A stretch of 64,000 nucleotides of DNA from Listeria cornellensis FSL F6-0969 (GTDB lineage: Bacteria; Bacillota; Bacilli; Lactobacillales; Listeriaceae): positions 1-64,000 of the forward strand of contig NZ_AODE01000006.1 of the NCBI RefSeq assembly GCF_000525855.1, given 5' to 3'. The notes beneath the pieces are model-generated. The model did not search any database. It had not been told where the DNA came from and worked only from the letters and a program-made list of their open reading frames with translations. Below are positions 28,735-40,027 of this stretch, in pieces (the stretch's first letter is position 1; the number at the start of each line of letters is the position of its first letter). A program made the translations under genes and the position numbers.

Positions 28735-30077
28735 CCTAGTTGCTCCAATTCTGTCGTCCGTTTCCGCATTGCTTTCACATAGAAAACGAGCAATACGATC
28801 CAACCAGCAAGCATCAATAGCCCAATAATCGAGAATTTACTAGCTTCACCCATAATGAAGCGGAAAACAGGGTATTCAATCGTGCTCCACGTGATTTCTT
28901 GCCCAGTTTGTAGCGAAATTGCTTTTGTCGAGTTTGCCAAATCTGTAATTGTTCCTGCAAAAAACGTAGCCACATATAGGAAAACAGGTGTTGTAACAAC
29001 GCCTAAGATAATCATTCGTAGTAAGTTCCCACCCGTAACAACAAGAGCTGGCGCGCAGAGTGAGATATTTAGAATACCAGCAAATGGTAGTACGCCATTC
29101 CCAGGTAAAATGAGAGCAAAAATCAGCGTTACTGGCACCATAATAACAATCGCCACCCAAACCTCACTACAGCCCGCTAAAATCGGCCAATCCAAACCAA
29201 TGAAAAGTTCACGATCCTTAAAGCGTTTCTTCATATAATCAGAAATACCATCAGATAACGGCGACAAAGCCTGCATAAATAATTTTGCAACCATCGGAAA
29301 CAGCGTCAAAGCAGCCGCAGCTTGCATGGCTAACATCAATGTTTGCGCGACATCATAACCCGCGGCAATCCCAAGTAACGCCCCAACGATGAATCCCATC
29401 ACATGATTTTCCGCAAAAATTCCAATCTTGTCCTTAAGTGCATTCGCGTCCATATTTTTGCGTAGAGCTGGAATTTTCTTAAGCAGCCAATCAATCGGCA
29501 TCAACACTACACAGAAAATCATCATACTGTGCGAAACCGTAACACCCGGAATTCCATTCAGTTCCTGAATTTGACGTTGATTCGCATCACATAAAATCAA
29601 CTCAACGACAACCTGAATCGCCGCAACTGTAAAGGCCAAATATACATTATGCGTCACACCTACAATGAGTACGGCAGTCAAAATTTTTCCCCACACGTTC
29701 CATAAATCCACATTCAGCGTTTTCGTCGCGTTAAATACGAGCATAATCGCGTTAATTCCCAATTGCAGAGGGAACATCAAAAACGCGAGTGGCCAGGCCC
29801 AGGCAAGTGTGGCCATCGATGTCCAACCACCATCTAAAATTGTTAGCTCTATCCCCGTCCGCTCCGCCAAACCTTGCGCAGCAGGAGTAAGCGCCTCAAT
29901 CATAAACCCAATTACAATATTCATTCCAAGGAAAGCGACCCCTAAAATAATCCCAGCACTGATTGCATCCTTGACCTTCATCCGGACAATTAAACCGATA
30001 ATAATCATCAACGCAGGCACAAACACAGCCGCGCCTAAATTCAAAATAAATTCTACAACAGATTGTAATGATCCCAT
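28731..30077 (-). CDS. PTS permease IIC, galactitol type
   Basis: 448 residues, about ten to twelve membrane helices, ordered like EIIC of the galactitol (Gat/Sgc) PTS family (start VVEFILNLGAAVFVPALMIIIG; conserved GLDWPILAG segment). It moves sugar or polyol across the membrane with phosphorylation by IIB. IIA and IIB are separate genes just upstream. The substrate cannot be read from sequence; galactitol, tagatose, arabitol or another polyol are options. Confidence 0.88.
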   Translation of the reverse strand: MGSLQSVVEFILNLGAAVFVPALMIIIGLIVRMKVKDAISAGIILGVAFLGMNIVIGFMIEALTPAAQGLAERTGIELTILDGGWTSMATLAWAWPLAFLMFPLQLGINAIMLVFNATKTLNVDLWNVWGKILTAVLIVGVTHNVYLAFTVAAIQVVVELILCDANQRQIQELNGIPGVTVSHSMMIFCVVLMPIDWLLKKIPALRKNMDANALKDKIGIFAENHVMGFIVGALLGIAAGYDVAQTLMLAMQAAAALTLFPMVAKLFMQALSPLSDGISDYMKKRFKDRELFIGLDWPILAGCSEVWVAIVIMVPVTLIFALILPGNGVLPFAGILNISLCAPALVVTGGNLLRMIILGVVTTPVFLYVATFFAGTITDLANSTKAISLQTGQEITWSTIEYPVFRFIMGEASKFSIIGLLMLAGWIVLLVFYVKAMRKRTTELEQLG

Positions 30078-30103
30078 TTTGCACTCTCCCTGTTTTCAAT
30101 ATA

Positions 30104-30382
30104 TTATTTTAAAGCATCAATCAGCTTCTCTACTTCCTCTTCCATGCCCATTCCTGTCAAAAAAGCAATACCATTAAGCGTTGGAATATCATACTCCTTA
30201 TTCGCCTTCGTAATCGCCACATACGCGTCACTTGTACGAATATGCTGATCCAGCGATTTAATATCCACTGCCTCTACATTCGCACGTATACCACGCTCTT
30301 TCAAAATTCGCTCCACTTTTGATGCGACCGTTTGGCTCGTTGCGACGCCCGATCCACATGCTACAATCACTTTTTTCATCAT
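30104..30382 (-). CDS. PTS enzyme IIB, galactitol type
   Basis: 92 residues. The phosphocysteine loop VACGSGVATSQ (Cys at about residue 9) lies at the N-terminus as in GatB-type IIB. Relays phosphate from IIA to the sugar. Starts 4 bases inside the end of the IIA gene. Confidence 0.88.
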   Translation of the reverse strand: MMKKVIVACGSGVATSQTVASKVERILKERGIRANVEAVDIKSLDQHIRTSDAYVAITKANKEYDIPTLNGIAFLTGMGMEEEVEKLIDALK

Positions 30383-30864
30383 TTCGTCATCCTTCCAAAT
30401 TGTATTTTCAGAAAAGCTATTAAATCTTCTTTGCTTTGTTTTTCTCGTAGCTCTTCTATAAAATTCTCCTGTGTGAAGTGCTCCATAATCATTGCTAGTA
30501 AAGGCACTTGAGACTTAGGATCGCAAATACCCAATACGAAAACTATCTCTACATCAATCGCTTTATCCATCGTACCCATCTGTATAAATTCTAGCGGTTT
30601 TCTAAGCTGACCCACAAACACAAATGGCCGATTCACGTGCACCGTATCCGTGTGTGGAATTGCAATCACTATCCCGTTCATTTCGAGTCCAGTCGGAAAA
30701 GCCCTCTCCCTCTCTATAATTGCTTCACAAAAAGACGGCGTTACACAACCCTTCCGTTCTAAAATCGCGGAAACTTCTATAAAAAATACGGCTTGGCTTT
30801 CAAACTCACCGTCCATTAATGTGAAATCCTCCTGGAATAAATCATCAAAATTCAACGAACTCAA
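30379..30864 (-). CDS. PTS enzyme IIA, fructose/mannitol type
   Basis: 161 residues. The PTS EIIA type 2 domain carries the phosphohistidine in IAIPHTDTVHV. Takes phosphate from HPr. The start overlaps the stop of the PRD regulator gene by 4 bases, which shows a tightly coupled operon. Confidence 0.87.
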   Translation of the reverse strand: MSSLNFDDLFQEDFTLMDGEFESQAVFFIEVSAILERKGCVTPSFCEAIIERERAFPTGLEMNGIVIAIPHTDTVHVNRPFVFVGQLRKPLEFIQMGTMDKAIDVEIVFVLGICDPKSQVPLLAMIMEHFTQENFIEELREKQSKEDLIAFLKIQFGRMTK

Positions 30865-32870
30865 CCCCTTTCAATCATTTCTGCAATCTCTGCTCTATTC
30901 TCCGATGCTAAAATAAACTGTAACTTCTCTGGTTGCAGGAAAACCTCATTCATTTTTAATAACAACGGAATATGTCGATTCCGGCCAGATGGCGCTAATG
31001 CAATCATCATTTGTACATATTCTCCACTTGGATTACACATTCCTCTTTTGACAATATGAAGCTGAATATCCGCCCTCTGAACGCCTGCTTGCGGTTTTGC
31101 ATGCGGCAAATAAATCCCTGGCCCAATCACCATTTGCTGATAATTTTCATAAAAAATCATTTCGCACGTCGCAACATAATTCTGTGTAACGCTTCCACGC
31201 TGAAGTAATGGCATAAAAGACCTGACAACCAGCTCATTCCAACGCGCAGCATCTTTCCAAATACATATATTCTGCGCTTCAATACGCAATGTATCCGACA
31301 TATCCAATGGCCGTACTTCAAAATCCTTCTGTCCAAAAAATCGCTCTAACTTCTCTGTCACCTGAGGGATGTTCTCAGAAGGTATCGAGTCACGAAGCAT
31401 CGCCATAAGCGCCTTTGTCTTTTTCTCAATATCCATATCAATCGTTTGCTCGACCTGGCATCGTAATATTTTCCGACTCTCTTTATCCAAAATAGAAGGT
31501 ACTACAAAAACAGTCACATCCGTCTGAATCGGTACTGTCGTGAAAAGGAAGTCCACATCTCGTTCCACTTGAGCTAACTGGCGCACCGCAAAAGCCCCTT
31601 GAAAATCAATTGTCGGAAACATGCCTTTCAAATTCTCCAATAATAATTTGGAAATCGACGTACCACTTTGGCACAGTATCGCGGCTCTGAAAATCTTCTG
31701 CTCCGTTTCCTCTGTTTGATACATCCAACCAAGTACAATCATGGATAAATAGACCATTTCTTCTTTTGACCATTGGTGTCCAACCAATTCAGCGAACGGT
31801 TCAGAAGCCTTTTCGACTATTCGGAACATTGTCGTATACTCCTCGATAAACTGTTCCGTTAATGTATTATTTATTTGGAAACCAAGTAAATTACGATAAA
31901 TTGCAGGCCTAATATGCAGCATTACCTTCTCTTTGAATTCTCCCTTACGAATGATTTCCGTTGCAAAATAGTTCTCCAGTCGCACTGTGAAATCGTCTAC
32001 CGCAAAAGCAATTTCTTCACTATCTGAAAAAAGCAATGCCGATTCGACAAGGTTTGATGCTAAGACTTGTAGCGATAAATAGAGCAAGTCCGTCTCATTC
32101 AAAAAATCATATCCCCAGAACATTTCTCTGATAATCGGATATTCATGCGTGTTTTTAATATCATATTTCTCAATTTTAAAAGACCATGCAATATTAGCAA
32201 TTTCTGCACGCTTGATAATACCGAAAAGAATATATGGCAATTCCTCTAACTGCTCGTCTGTAAATGTGATTTGGAGATCCTTCTCCACTTTCTCTAGCCG
32301 TTTTTTCAACAAAAATACCTCACTGACTGTAATCAACCTTTTTTCGTCGAGGATGAATTTTCCATAGGGGGTTTTCATAACATCACGAATGAGCTTTCCG
32401 AGTAAATTGCGAATAAGGAATTCAGAACCTGAAATAGCGTAACCAGCTTTGCGTGAATAATCAAGCTGTATTTGTAGCTGATTTAGCCGCGACTTAATAT
32501 GTTTGAAATCGCTAAGCATTGTATTTTTGCTGACATACACATAGTCGGCTAATGCTTGAAGTGATAAATAACGTCCATCCATGAGTAGCTGAATCATGAT
32601 GAGTTGCCGCCGTAAATCCCCTTCATAATAAGAAAATAATTGCTGCTCCTTCTCCGTTAAAAGTCGATAACAATCTTCCCGGCAACGTTCTGTCATCGAA
32701 ATCACCTGATGCTCCATCAAAATAGGTTCCGATTTTAAAGAACGATTGATTTCCTCAATATTTTTCTTGATTTCGTTCGGTGTTTGATGTAAATTTTTAG
32801 AAACATGGGCGACATCAACGTGATGGTTCAACAACAAGTAGGTCAAGAGGTCCTTTGTGCCGCGTTTCAT
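30861..32870 (-). CDS. PRD-containing BglG/MtlR-type activator
   Basis: 669 residues from ATG 32870, chosen for the GGAGGGATTC just upstream. Order of domains: N-terminal HTH (about 1-60), a second HTH (about 100-160, SLQALADYVYVSKNT), PRD1 and PRD2 (about 180-400), an EIIB-Gat-like domain with ILCQSGTSISK (about 420), and a C-terminal EIIA-like domain with IYLPHAKP (about 575). It is an MtlR/LicR-type activator whose activity is set by PTS phosphorylation. First gene of the PTS-PfkB-aldolase operon. Confidence 0.88.
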   Translation of the reverse strand: MKRGTKDLLTYLLLNHHVDVAHVSKNLHQTPNEIKKNIEEINRSLKSEPILMEHQVISMTERCREDCYRLLTEKEQQLFSYYEGDLRRQLIMIQLLMDGRYLSLQALADYVYVSKNTMLSDFKHIKSRLNQLQIQLDYSRKAGYAISGSEFLIRNLLGKLIRDVMKTPYGKFILDEKRLITVSEVFLLKKRLEKVEKDLQITFTDEQLEELPYILFGIIKRAEIANIAWSFKIEKYDIKNTHEYPIIREMFWGYDFLNETDLLYLSLQVLASNLVESALLFSDSEEIAFAVDDFTVRLENYFATEIIRKGEFKEKVMLHIRPAIYRNLLGFQINNTLTEQFIEEYTTMFRIVEKASEPFAELVGHQWSKEEMVYLSMIVLGWMYQTEETEQKIFRAAILCQSGTSISKLLLENLKGMFPTIDFQGAFAVRQLAQVERDVDFLFTTVPIQTDVTVFVVPSILDKESRKILRCQVEQTIDMDIEKKTKALMAMLRDSIPSENIPQVTEKLERFFGQKDFEVRPLDMSDTLRIEAQNICIWKDAARWNELVVRSFMPLLQRGSVTQNYVATCEMIFYENYQQMVIGPGIYLPHAKPQAGVQRADIQLHIVKRGMCNPSGEYVQMMIALAPSGRNRHIPLLLKMNEVFLQPEKLQFILASENRAEIAEMIERG

Positions 32871-33015
32871 TTTGAATCCCTCCTTTAGTTCTATCTTATA
32901 CGATAACCTATCCACTATTTCATCGATTCATCACAATTTGTAAATATCATAAAAATCAAATTGTGATGATTGGTTGGTTTTGACACACTCCGAGATGCTA
33001 TGATTAAAAAAGGGC

Positions 33016-33060
33016 AAACAAAAAGAGAAGCCCCCCGAAAAAGGAGCTCCCCCATTGTAT
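33016..33060 (-). terminator. Terminator of the maltose operon
   Basis: On the minus strand AGCTCC and GGGGCT arms (with a wobble) and G/C-rich flanks form a stem, followed by TCTCTTTTTG, directly after the malP stop. Arm quality is moderate. Confidence 0.5.
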
Positions 33061-35345
33061 TTATTTGTGGTAATCATGTTTTTCTAACTTATCAACTAAT
33101 TGAACAGCCTCACCGAATAGATCTAACTCTAGCGCAGAACCTTCAAGTAGCTCTATGCTAACCGTTTTCGCATCAACTGTGATTTTAATCAAGCGATCGC
33201 GATAGTTAATTTTGAAAGCATATTTGTTCCACGTTTTCGGCAAGAAAGGAGCAAAGGAAAGGCGTTCATTGAAGGTACGCATACCCGCAAAGCCTTGCAC
33301 AATAGCAATCCAACTTCCGGCCATCGATGTGATATGCAATCCATCTTCCGTATCGTTGTTATAATTGTCTAAATCAAGACGCGCCGTTCGGTTATAAAGC
33401 TCCACCGCCTTGTCTTCTCGACCAATTTCTGCAGCCAAAACCGTATGAACAGCTGGCGACAAACTAGATTCATGCACAGTCAACGGCTCGTAAAATTCAA
33501 AATTCCGCTGTTTTGTCTCGAAATCAAATTCGTTGCCAAACGTATAGATTCCTTGTAATACATCCGCTTGTTTAATAAAACACGACCGCAAAATTTTATC
33601 CCATGACCAATTTTGATTAATCGGTTTATCCGCATCTGTAAGTGTATCTGTAGAGCGTAATTCTTTATCCAAGAATGTATCATGTTGCACAAATATTTGC
33701 CACTTTTCATCATATGGGAAGTACATGTTATCAATAATATCCTGCCAATGGTCGATTTCAGCATCCGTAATTTGCAACGCTGTTTTCTTTGCTGGCGTAA
33801 TTTTAGCAAGTGATTCGATTGTGTAGCGCAGTGTCCAGGCTGCAATATAATTTGTATACCAATTATTGCTAACATTATTATCGTACTCATTTGGCCCAGT
33901 AACGCCATGAATCATATACTTATCCAAACGTTCCGACATATGCACCCGATCCGCCCAAAAAACGACTAATCTCCGTCAGTACATCCATACCTTCATTCTC
34001 TAAGTAAGAACTGTCACCCGTATAATTTGTATAATTATAAATAGCATGTGCCATCGCGCCATTACGGTGAATTTCCTCGAATGTAATCTCCCACTCATTA
34101 TGACACTCGATTCCTGTAAAAGTAACCATCGGATAAAGCGCGCCATTCAAACCAATTTTGCGAGCATTCTCTTTAGCCCCATCTAGCTGATCACGACGGT
34201 ATTGCAACAGGTTTCGAGATACATTCTTGTCTGCAAGCGCGAGGTACAGCGGTAATGCAAACGCCTCGGTATCCCAGTATGTCGCCCCACCATACTTCTC
34301 ACCAGTGAAACCTTTGGGTCCAATATTGAGTCGTGCATCCTCGCCATAATACGTTGCAAACAATTGGAAAATATTGAATCGAATTCCTTGTTGTGCCTCA
34401 TTATCACCTGAAATTAAAACATCTGCTTTTTGCCAACGCTCTCGCCAAGCGTCTGCATGCTCTATGCGCAGTTTTTCATAGTCCAAACCTTCTACATCCG
34501 CTAAAATCTGCTGTGCTTTGGATGCCAACTCATGCTCTTCATAGTCACGAGATGTCACAACAGCCACACGTTTCTCCAATTTTGCCGTCTCGCCTTTTGC
34601 TAGGCTAAATTGATATTTATTCTCAACGTAAAGTTTTTTCGCCTCAGCTGATGTTTCCTTCTGATTTACCGCATGAGATTCCATCGAAGCTGCAATCGTG
34701 AACCGTGGAATATCAAAATTATTTTCAATCGTCTTTGTCACAATGGTCGCCTTATTCGCATCCGCCTCTTGCGCCACTTCCAACCAAAAAACTTCATCAT
34801 AGTTCGCATCCTCATTCGTTACGTTACCATCAATATAAGGTGTCAACACGACATCAGCGTCCGCATCTAGCGCAGTAACATGGTACTGAATCAAACAAAT
34901 TTCCTGCTTCACGATACTAAGAAAACGCTCCGTCTCAATAAAAAAATGCTTTCCCAGCCTTAGTCACTTCAAACGATCGGCGCAGAATCCCGGTCTCCAT
35001 ATCAAGCTCCAAGTTAAAATCTGTCACCGTATCCTGAAATAAGTCCAGCGTTTCCCCGTCTATTTTCACATCAATACCGATAAAATTCAGCGCATTGATC
35101 ACTTTTCCAAAATAATCAGGATAACCATTCTTCCACCAGCCGACACGCGTCTTATCTGGATACCAAACCCCCGCAACATAGGTCCCTTGGTGCGTGTCCC
35201 CAGAATAACGCTCTTCAAAATTACCACGCATCCCCATGTAACCATTCCCAAGTGATGTCAGGCTTTCCTGTAATCGTTTTGCATCTTTTTCTACACGTTT
35301 CGATTTTAATTTCCATTCATCTATTTCAAATAAACGTTGAGTCAT
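33061..35345 (-). pseudogene. malP: Maltose phosphorylase (GH65), two frameshifts
   Basis: About 760 residues once repaired. Splits maltose with phosphate to glucose and beta-glucose-1-phosphate. Starts [21 protein letters not shown]. Frame breaks lie at A7 34940-34946 (repaired: [16 protein letters not shown]) and A6 33957-33962 (repaired: [16 protein letters not shown]). GH65 features include TYWDTEAFALPLYLAL, the catalytic region WEITFEEIHRNGAMA, and [20 protein letters not shown]. Last gene of the maltose operon; its start overlaps the DUF1189 gene by 4 bases. Both breaks are one extra base in a homopolymer, so the gene is probably intact. Confidence 0.88.
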
Positions 35346-36241
35346 CCTGTTCGTCCCCCCAGTTCCAAAATATCATCCGTCTGTTTAAAGCGCGTTTTAA
35401 TGAAGGTAAATGCGATCATGAGCACCATTCCAAGCGACTGAATCGCCATCATCACTGTAATATCAAAATAAATAATCCCGATTACCGCAGCAAATAAGGT
35501 AGGTAAGCCCAACGCCAGCAATGTCAGTGACAGCGACTCTTTATAAGACCTAATCTCCGACATCTGATTTCGCTTCGTAAACCAGATAAACAAAGCCGCA
35601 AACAGCGCCAGCATCAGGCTACTCGCAAAAAGAACCGAGCCAAGCATCGCAGACATCGTCAAGAATACAAACGCCTTGTTCTGCACAAACCACTGCGAAC
35701 TAATCCACGCCTGCATATCCTCTGCATTCGTCACATCCGCAAGACTTGCATCACGCGTATACTGCACTGTAAACGCATATCCCGAACTGTCCCGAAGCTC
35801 CATGCTAGTCTTACCTAAAACAAACATATTTTTCGCATCAGGCACATTCGTATCACCCAGGTTCACCATTGCGACGCCCTTATTCGATTCCTGCAAGGTC
35901 TCACTTGGTTGCCCCGACAAGATTCCATTTTGTAGCTGATAACTCGCCGTAACATCGCTAACAAAAGCATCATCCACTTGTTTCATCATGTTCGGCATCA
36001 ACGTCTTTAAATCAAACGACTCCTGCTTCACAAAATGTAACGACACAGGAATAAGCAAACAAGCCGTCAAAAATACAAAGATAAACACCAATTTACCCCA
36101 CCCAAACAAAGTCCGGCTAGCAAACATTCGCTTTGGCGAGCACATCCCCCAGAAATAACTCATCGGAAATCCACGCTTCATTCTACTCACATCACAATCT
36201 AAAAAATCAATTTCACTTGCTCGATCCAAATTCACCGCCAA
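35342..36241 (-). CDS. DUF1189 membrane protein (MalA-like)
   Basis: Up to 299 residues with a first membrane helix near [17 protein letters not shown], a roughly 110-residue extracytoplasmic domain, and three or four C-terminal helices. DUF1189 proteins are usual neighbours of maltodextrin transport genes in Listeria and Bacillus and are called MalA or maltodextrose utilisation protein; their task is unknown. The start is uncertain. Internal ATGs at codons 21 and 27 ([12 protein letters not shown]) fit relatives better, and the upstream frame runs into a repeat element at 36246. Confidence 0.75.
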   Translation of the reverse strand: MAVNLDRASEIDFLDCDVSRMKRGFPMSYFWGMCSPKRMFASRTLFGWGKLVFIFVFLTACLLIPVSLHFVKQESFDLKTLMPNMMKQVDDAFVSDVTASYQLQNGILSGQPSETLQESNKGVAMVNLGDTNVPDAKNMFVLGKTSMELRDSSGYAFTVQYTRDASLADVTNAEDMQAWISSQWFVQNKAFVFLTMSAMLGSVLFASSLMLALFAALFIWFTKRNQMSEIRSYKESLSLTLLALGLPTLFAAVIGIIYFDITVMMAIQSLGMVLMIAFTFIKTRFKQTDDILELGGRTG

Positions 36242-36245
36242 ACTT

Positions 36246-36364
36246 CCGAGGAGCTACAAATGCTTAGTTCCTAGGCAACGCCGCGCACCGGAGCGGAGTG
36301 TACTTGTGTATATAAGCCGGGGCACAGGCTTTAACGACGGAAATGAGCGTTTGTAGCTTCTCGG
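36246..36364. repeat. 119-bp element with 18-bp imperfect terminal inverted repeats
   Basis: Left arm CCGAGGAGCTACAAATGC (36246-36263) and right arm GCGTTTGTAGCTTCTCGG (36347-36364) match at 16 of 18 positions when one is reverse-complemented. The inside is GC-richer than its surroundings (CGCCGCGCACCGGAGCG) and has no clean frame. It lies inside the maltose operon between malG and the DUF1189 gene. It could be a MITE-like element or a structured mRNA segment. Confidence 0.55.
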
Positions 36365-36368
36365 ACGA

Positions 36369-37220
36369 TCAACCTTTTGTTCCACCGGCAGTAAGCCCCG
36401 ATACAAAGTTCTTTTGCAAGAAGAAGAACAATAAACAAATAGGTAAAGCTGCCAAAATAGCTCCGGCCGCGAATAGCGCGACTTTTTGTTGTTGAGGATT
36501 CGCAATGAAACTTTGCAAACCAACCGCAATCGTCAAATTCTCCGGAGTACGTAATAAGAACTTGGCAAGTAAGAAATCACCGAATGGCCCCATAAATGCC
36601 CACAGAGCTTGAACTGCTATCATTGGTCGCACTAACGGTAAAATAATCTGACCAAAAATCCGGAAATGCCCTGCGCCATCGAGTTTGGCCGATTCATCTA
36701 AATCTCTTGGTACTGTATCGAAATACCCTTTCATTAGCCAAATATTCATCGGAATCCCACCACCAATATAAATCAGCGTTAAGAACCAGAATTGATCCAA
36801 TGCACCTAAAAGCATTGCTAACACATAAAATGCTGTTAAGGCCGCCATCGTTGGCACCATTTGAATAATCAAGAAGAAAATCAGACTGTTTTTACGTCCT
36901 TTAAAACGGTAACGACTATACGTATAGCCCGCAATTGTCACAATCGCCACTTGGAAAATCATCGTTGTGACAGCAATAATCAGCGTATTACGATACCAAT
37001 CTAAATACAAGGTCTCATTGAAAAGTCTTACGAAATTATCGAGCGTCCAACTATCGCTCCACTCCAATGTAAATGCCGCAATATTACCTGGCTTAAAGGC
37101 CGATGATGCTGTAATTAAAATAGGATATAAAATCACGATCGATAAGGCTAACAAGAATAAATACGTAAAGAATTTTGTCAAGAAATTAGTGGTACGTTGA
37201 TCTTTCAAAAATGATTTCAT
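36369..37220 (-). CDS. malG: Maltose/maltodextrin ABC permease MalG
   Basis: 283 residues, six membrane helices, MetI-like fold with the cytoplasmic EAA loop ([23 protein letters not shown]). One of two permease subunits for maltodextrin uptake with MalF and MalE; no ATPase is encoded in the window, so a shared MsmX-type ATPase is likely. One base after malF stop region; same strand and operon. Confidence 0.92.
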   Translation of the reverse strand: MKSFLKDQRTTNFLTKFFTYLFLLALSIVILYPILITASSAFKPGNIAAFTLEWSDSWTLDNFVRLFNETLYLDWYRNTLIIAVTTMIFQVAIVTIAGYTYSRYRFKGRKNSLIFFLIIQMVPTMAALTAFYVLAMLLGALDQFWFLTLIYIGGGIPMNIWLMKGYFDTVPRDLDESAKLDGAGHFRIFGQIILPLVRPMIAVQALWAFMGPFGDFLLAKFLLRTPENLTIAVGLQSFIANPQQQKVALFAAGAILAALPICLLFFFLQKNFVSGLTAGGTKG

Positions 37221-37221
37221 C

Positions 37222-38527
37222 CTACATCATCCCTTCATTACCAAAGGCATTCGTTTTCTTAAACGCAATCATCGACACAGAAATAACAACAACCGATATG
37301 AGTAGCGTGACTGCAGCTGCGACCGCATATTGTGGCGATGTCCCCGTCGTTAATTTGTAAATCCATGAAATAAGAATATCCGTCGAGCCAGCACCTGCGC
37401 CAACACTTCCTGGTCCACCTTCATTGAATAGATAAATGATGGAGAAGTTATTGAAGTTAAACGTATATTGCGTGATAAAAACTGGAGCTGTAACGAATAA
37501 AATCATTGGCATCGTAATTTTGCGGAAGCGAGCAATCGCACTAGCACCATCAATTTTCGCTGCTTCGTATAATTCACCCGGGATAGCTTGCAACACCCCA
37601 GTTACCATAACGTAAATATATGGGAATCCCAGCCAACCTTGAATCGAAATCAACGCTATTTTGGTCCAGAACGGATCTGTTTTCCATGCAAGCGATGGGA
37701 TATCGACAAACGGTAAATGGTTTAAAAGCGGGATAACTTGCATATTAATGGCACCAATACTATCATTGAACATGTTTGAAAAACTCATGATTGTGATGAA
37801 AGCAGGTACTGCCCATGGAAGCAAGAAAATAACTCCAAAAAGGCGTTTTCCTTTGATGAAACTCTGATTGGCAATAACCGCTGTAAAAACACCAATCACA
37901 ATTTGTAATGTCGTCGCACAAATCGTCCACACGAGCGTCCAAGAAAATACGCTTAAGAACGTATCACGATAGGAGCTAAGGAAGAAGATACTGAAAAAGT
38001 TTTTGAAGCCCACCCAGTCAATCAGATTGGCCGGTGGAATATGATAGAAATCGTAGTTTGTAAAAGCCATAAATAATGTAACTAGAACTGGGAAAATGAT
38101 AACAAATGTCATCACAAGATATGCTGGTAGCGTGAAAAGATACGGAAAACCTTTCTCTACCATATTTTTAAGTATATCAATCGTTTTCCTATTAACCGTT
38201 TCTCCTAAATTCCACGTTATCGCTACACGTCTCGCATCGAATATATTGATAATATAAAAACCGATAAAAAAGAACTGTAACAATCAGTTGAAGCGTTCCC
38301 TCAATCATCAGGAATAGCGAGTGATCCACACCAGGTACAGAGCCCAATGTAATAAGACCAATAAATGCATTAATACCAACTGCGATAAATTCGATAACAA
38401 AAGCAATAAATACGGCGATAAACACGACACCTTTAAAAATTTGCCCATTATAAAATTGACCCAGTCCTGGAATGATCGATAACAGCGTCGCCTTACGAAC
38501 ATTTTTTATTGGTTGTTCTTTATCCAT
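37222..38527 (-). pseudogene. malF: Maltose/maltodextrin ABC permease MalF, frameshifted
   Basis: About 434 residues after repair. The first part (MDKEQPIKNVRKATLLSI... to QLIVTVLF) and the second part (IGFYIINIFDARRVA...) join at a coding-strand T6 run (38266-38271) where T5 is needed. The product has two extra N-terminal helices typical of Listeria MalF, six core helices and the EAA loop ELYEAAKIDGASAIARFRKI. Partner of MalG. Probably intact in the cell. Confidence 0.88.
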
Positions 38528-38573
38528 CGTGTTATCCCCATTTCTATCTTTTTATTTTATGTAAGTCTAGGAA

Positions 38574-38614
38574 TTTCAGAGTGTCAACGCACAATCATGG
38601 CTGGCACTCTGAAA
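38574..38614 (-). terminator. Intergenic stem-loop between malE and malF
   Basis: The exact 10-bp arms TTTCAGAGTG and CACTCTGAAA flank a 21-base loop, with no T-run. In sugar ABC operons such stem-loops protect the 3' end of the binding-protein mRNA and lower permease expression. Confidence 0.6.
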
Positions 38615-38633
38615 CTCCTAAACTCGTTCTTAT

Positions 38634-39900
38634 TTATTTTTGATATTTTTGATCGATATTGTCAGAAATTACTTTCACAGCATCATTTGCAGATTCTTTT
38701 GGTGTTTTATTACCAGAAGCCGCGTCAAACATTAAGTTCTCGGCACCTGTCCAAACTTCAGCCATTTCTGGAATGTTTGGCATTGGTTGTGCATTCGCGT
38801 ATTGTGCAATAACAGCTGTTGATAGCTCATCTTTCTTAGCCGCTGCAGCATCGCGTGATTCATGATTTGCTGGCACTTCATTCGTCATTTCGTATAACGT
38901 ATTTTGGTTGTCCGTATTCGTTAAATAATCCACCCATTTTTGAGCGATTTCTTTGTTTTTAGAGTAGTTTGAGATAACCCAACCTTTACCACCCGCGAAT
39001 GGAGAGTATGGTTTGCTGTTATCAAGTGTTGGAATTTCTGCCACACCATAGTTTAAGTTTGCTTCTTTATAGCTTGCTGCTGACCAAGGTCCACCGATGA
39101 TTGCGCCTGCTTTACCTTTTACAAATTGATCTTGGATAAAGTCATCTGCACTCTTATTGTCTTGCATTCCTTTTGGCCAGTAAGTTTCGAACCATTTCGT
39201 AGCATATGTGATTCCTTCGATAGAGCCTTCATTGTTCAGTCCGATATCTTTTGGATTCGTACCATTATCGCCAAATACATAACCACCATAACCAGCTAGT
39301 AGGCCGTATGAGAAGTAGAAATCCGTCCATTTAGCAAGGAAAGCAGTTGATTTCCCTTTTTCAGTTGCAAAATTAAAACGTGGATCTTTTGTTAAAGCTT
39401 CTAATTCTTTGAAAGTTGTTGGTGCTTTGTCTAGTAAATCTTTATTGTAATACAGCACAAGCGTTTCAATAATTGCTGGTGCGCCGTAAATTTTATCGTC
39501 AATCGTCACTTGCTTCACGTCATTATCGTCTAATTGATCTTTGTTTCCTAGTTTCACTTCCGCTAAATGTCCTTGTTGTCCAAGGCTACCGATTCTGTCG
39601 TAAGCTGACATCATCACATCTGGCGCTGTACCCGCTGGACCGTCTAATGGCAAAGCTTCTAGGGTTTCAAACATATCTTTTTTAACTACTTTGATTGTTA
39701 CATCATTATCTTTTTCGAATTTAGATTTAATTTTGTCGATATATTTTGCATAGCCTTCATCCACGGAAACCGTCAACGTTTTTTTTGCTATCGCTATCTG
39801 ATGCACTGTCTTTAGATGAACTTCCGCTACCACATGCTGCTAAACTTGTTACAATTACCAAAACCATTGCTAATAAGCTAAACTTTTTGAATGAACTCAT
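38634..39900 (-). pseudogene. malE: Maltose/maltodextrin-binding lipoprotein MalE, frameshifted
   Basis: About 421 residues after repair. ATG 39900 (GAGGAGG upstream) gives a lipoprotein signal MSSFKKFSLLAMVLVIVTS with lipobox LAAC. A T8 run (39779-39786) breaks the frame within the mature N-terminus; with T7 it reads SKKTLTVSVDEGYAKY and continues as a family 1 solute-binding protein (GPAGTAPDVMMSAYDRIG; GAIIGGPWSAASYKEANLNYG). Binds maltodextrins outside the membrane. First gene of the operon, behind a promoter that overlaps a cre site. Confidence 0.9.
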
Positions 39901-40027
39901 TACCTTTTTTCCTCCTCTTTGAAAAATTCCTGCGCATCCCCTTAAAATTGTGTTTTGCGCTCTCCTTTTCCACACCCTAATTTTTATTCTTGGTAAAGCA
40001 TTGTGAAACAGGTTAACCTCTGACGCT

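Noticed and set aside
29665-30177. 170-residue plus-strand frame opposite the PTS IIC gene
   Set aside because: Antisense shadow of a clear membrane permease; hydrophobic pattern mirrors the IIC codons.
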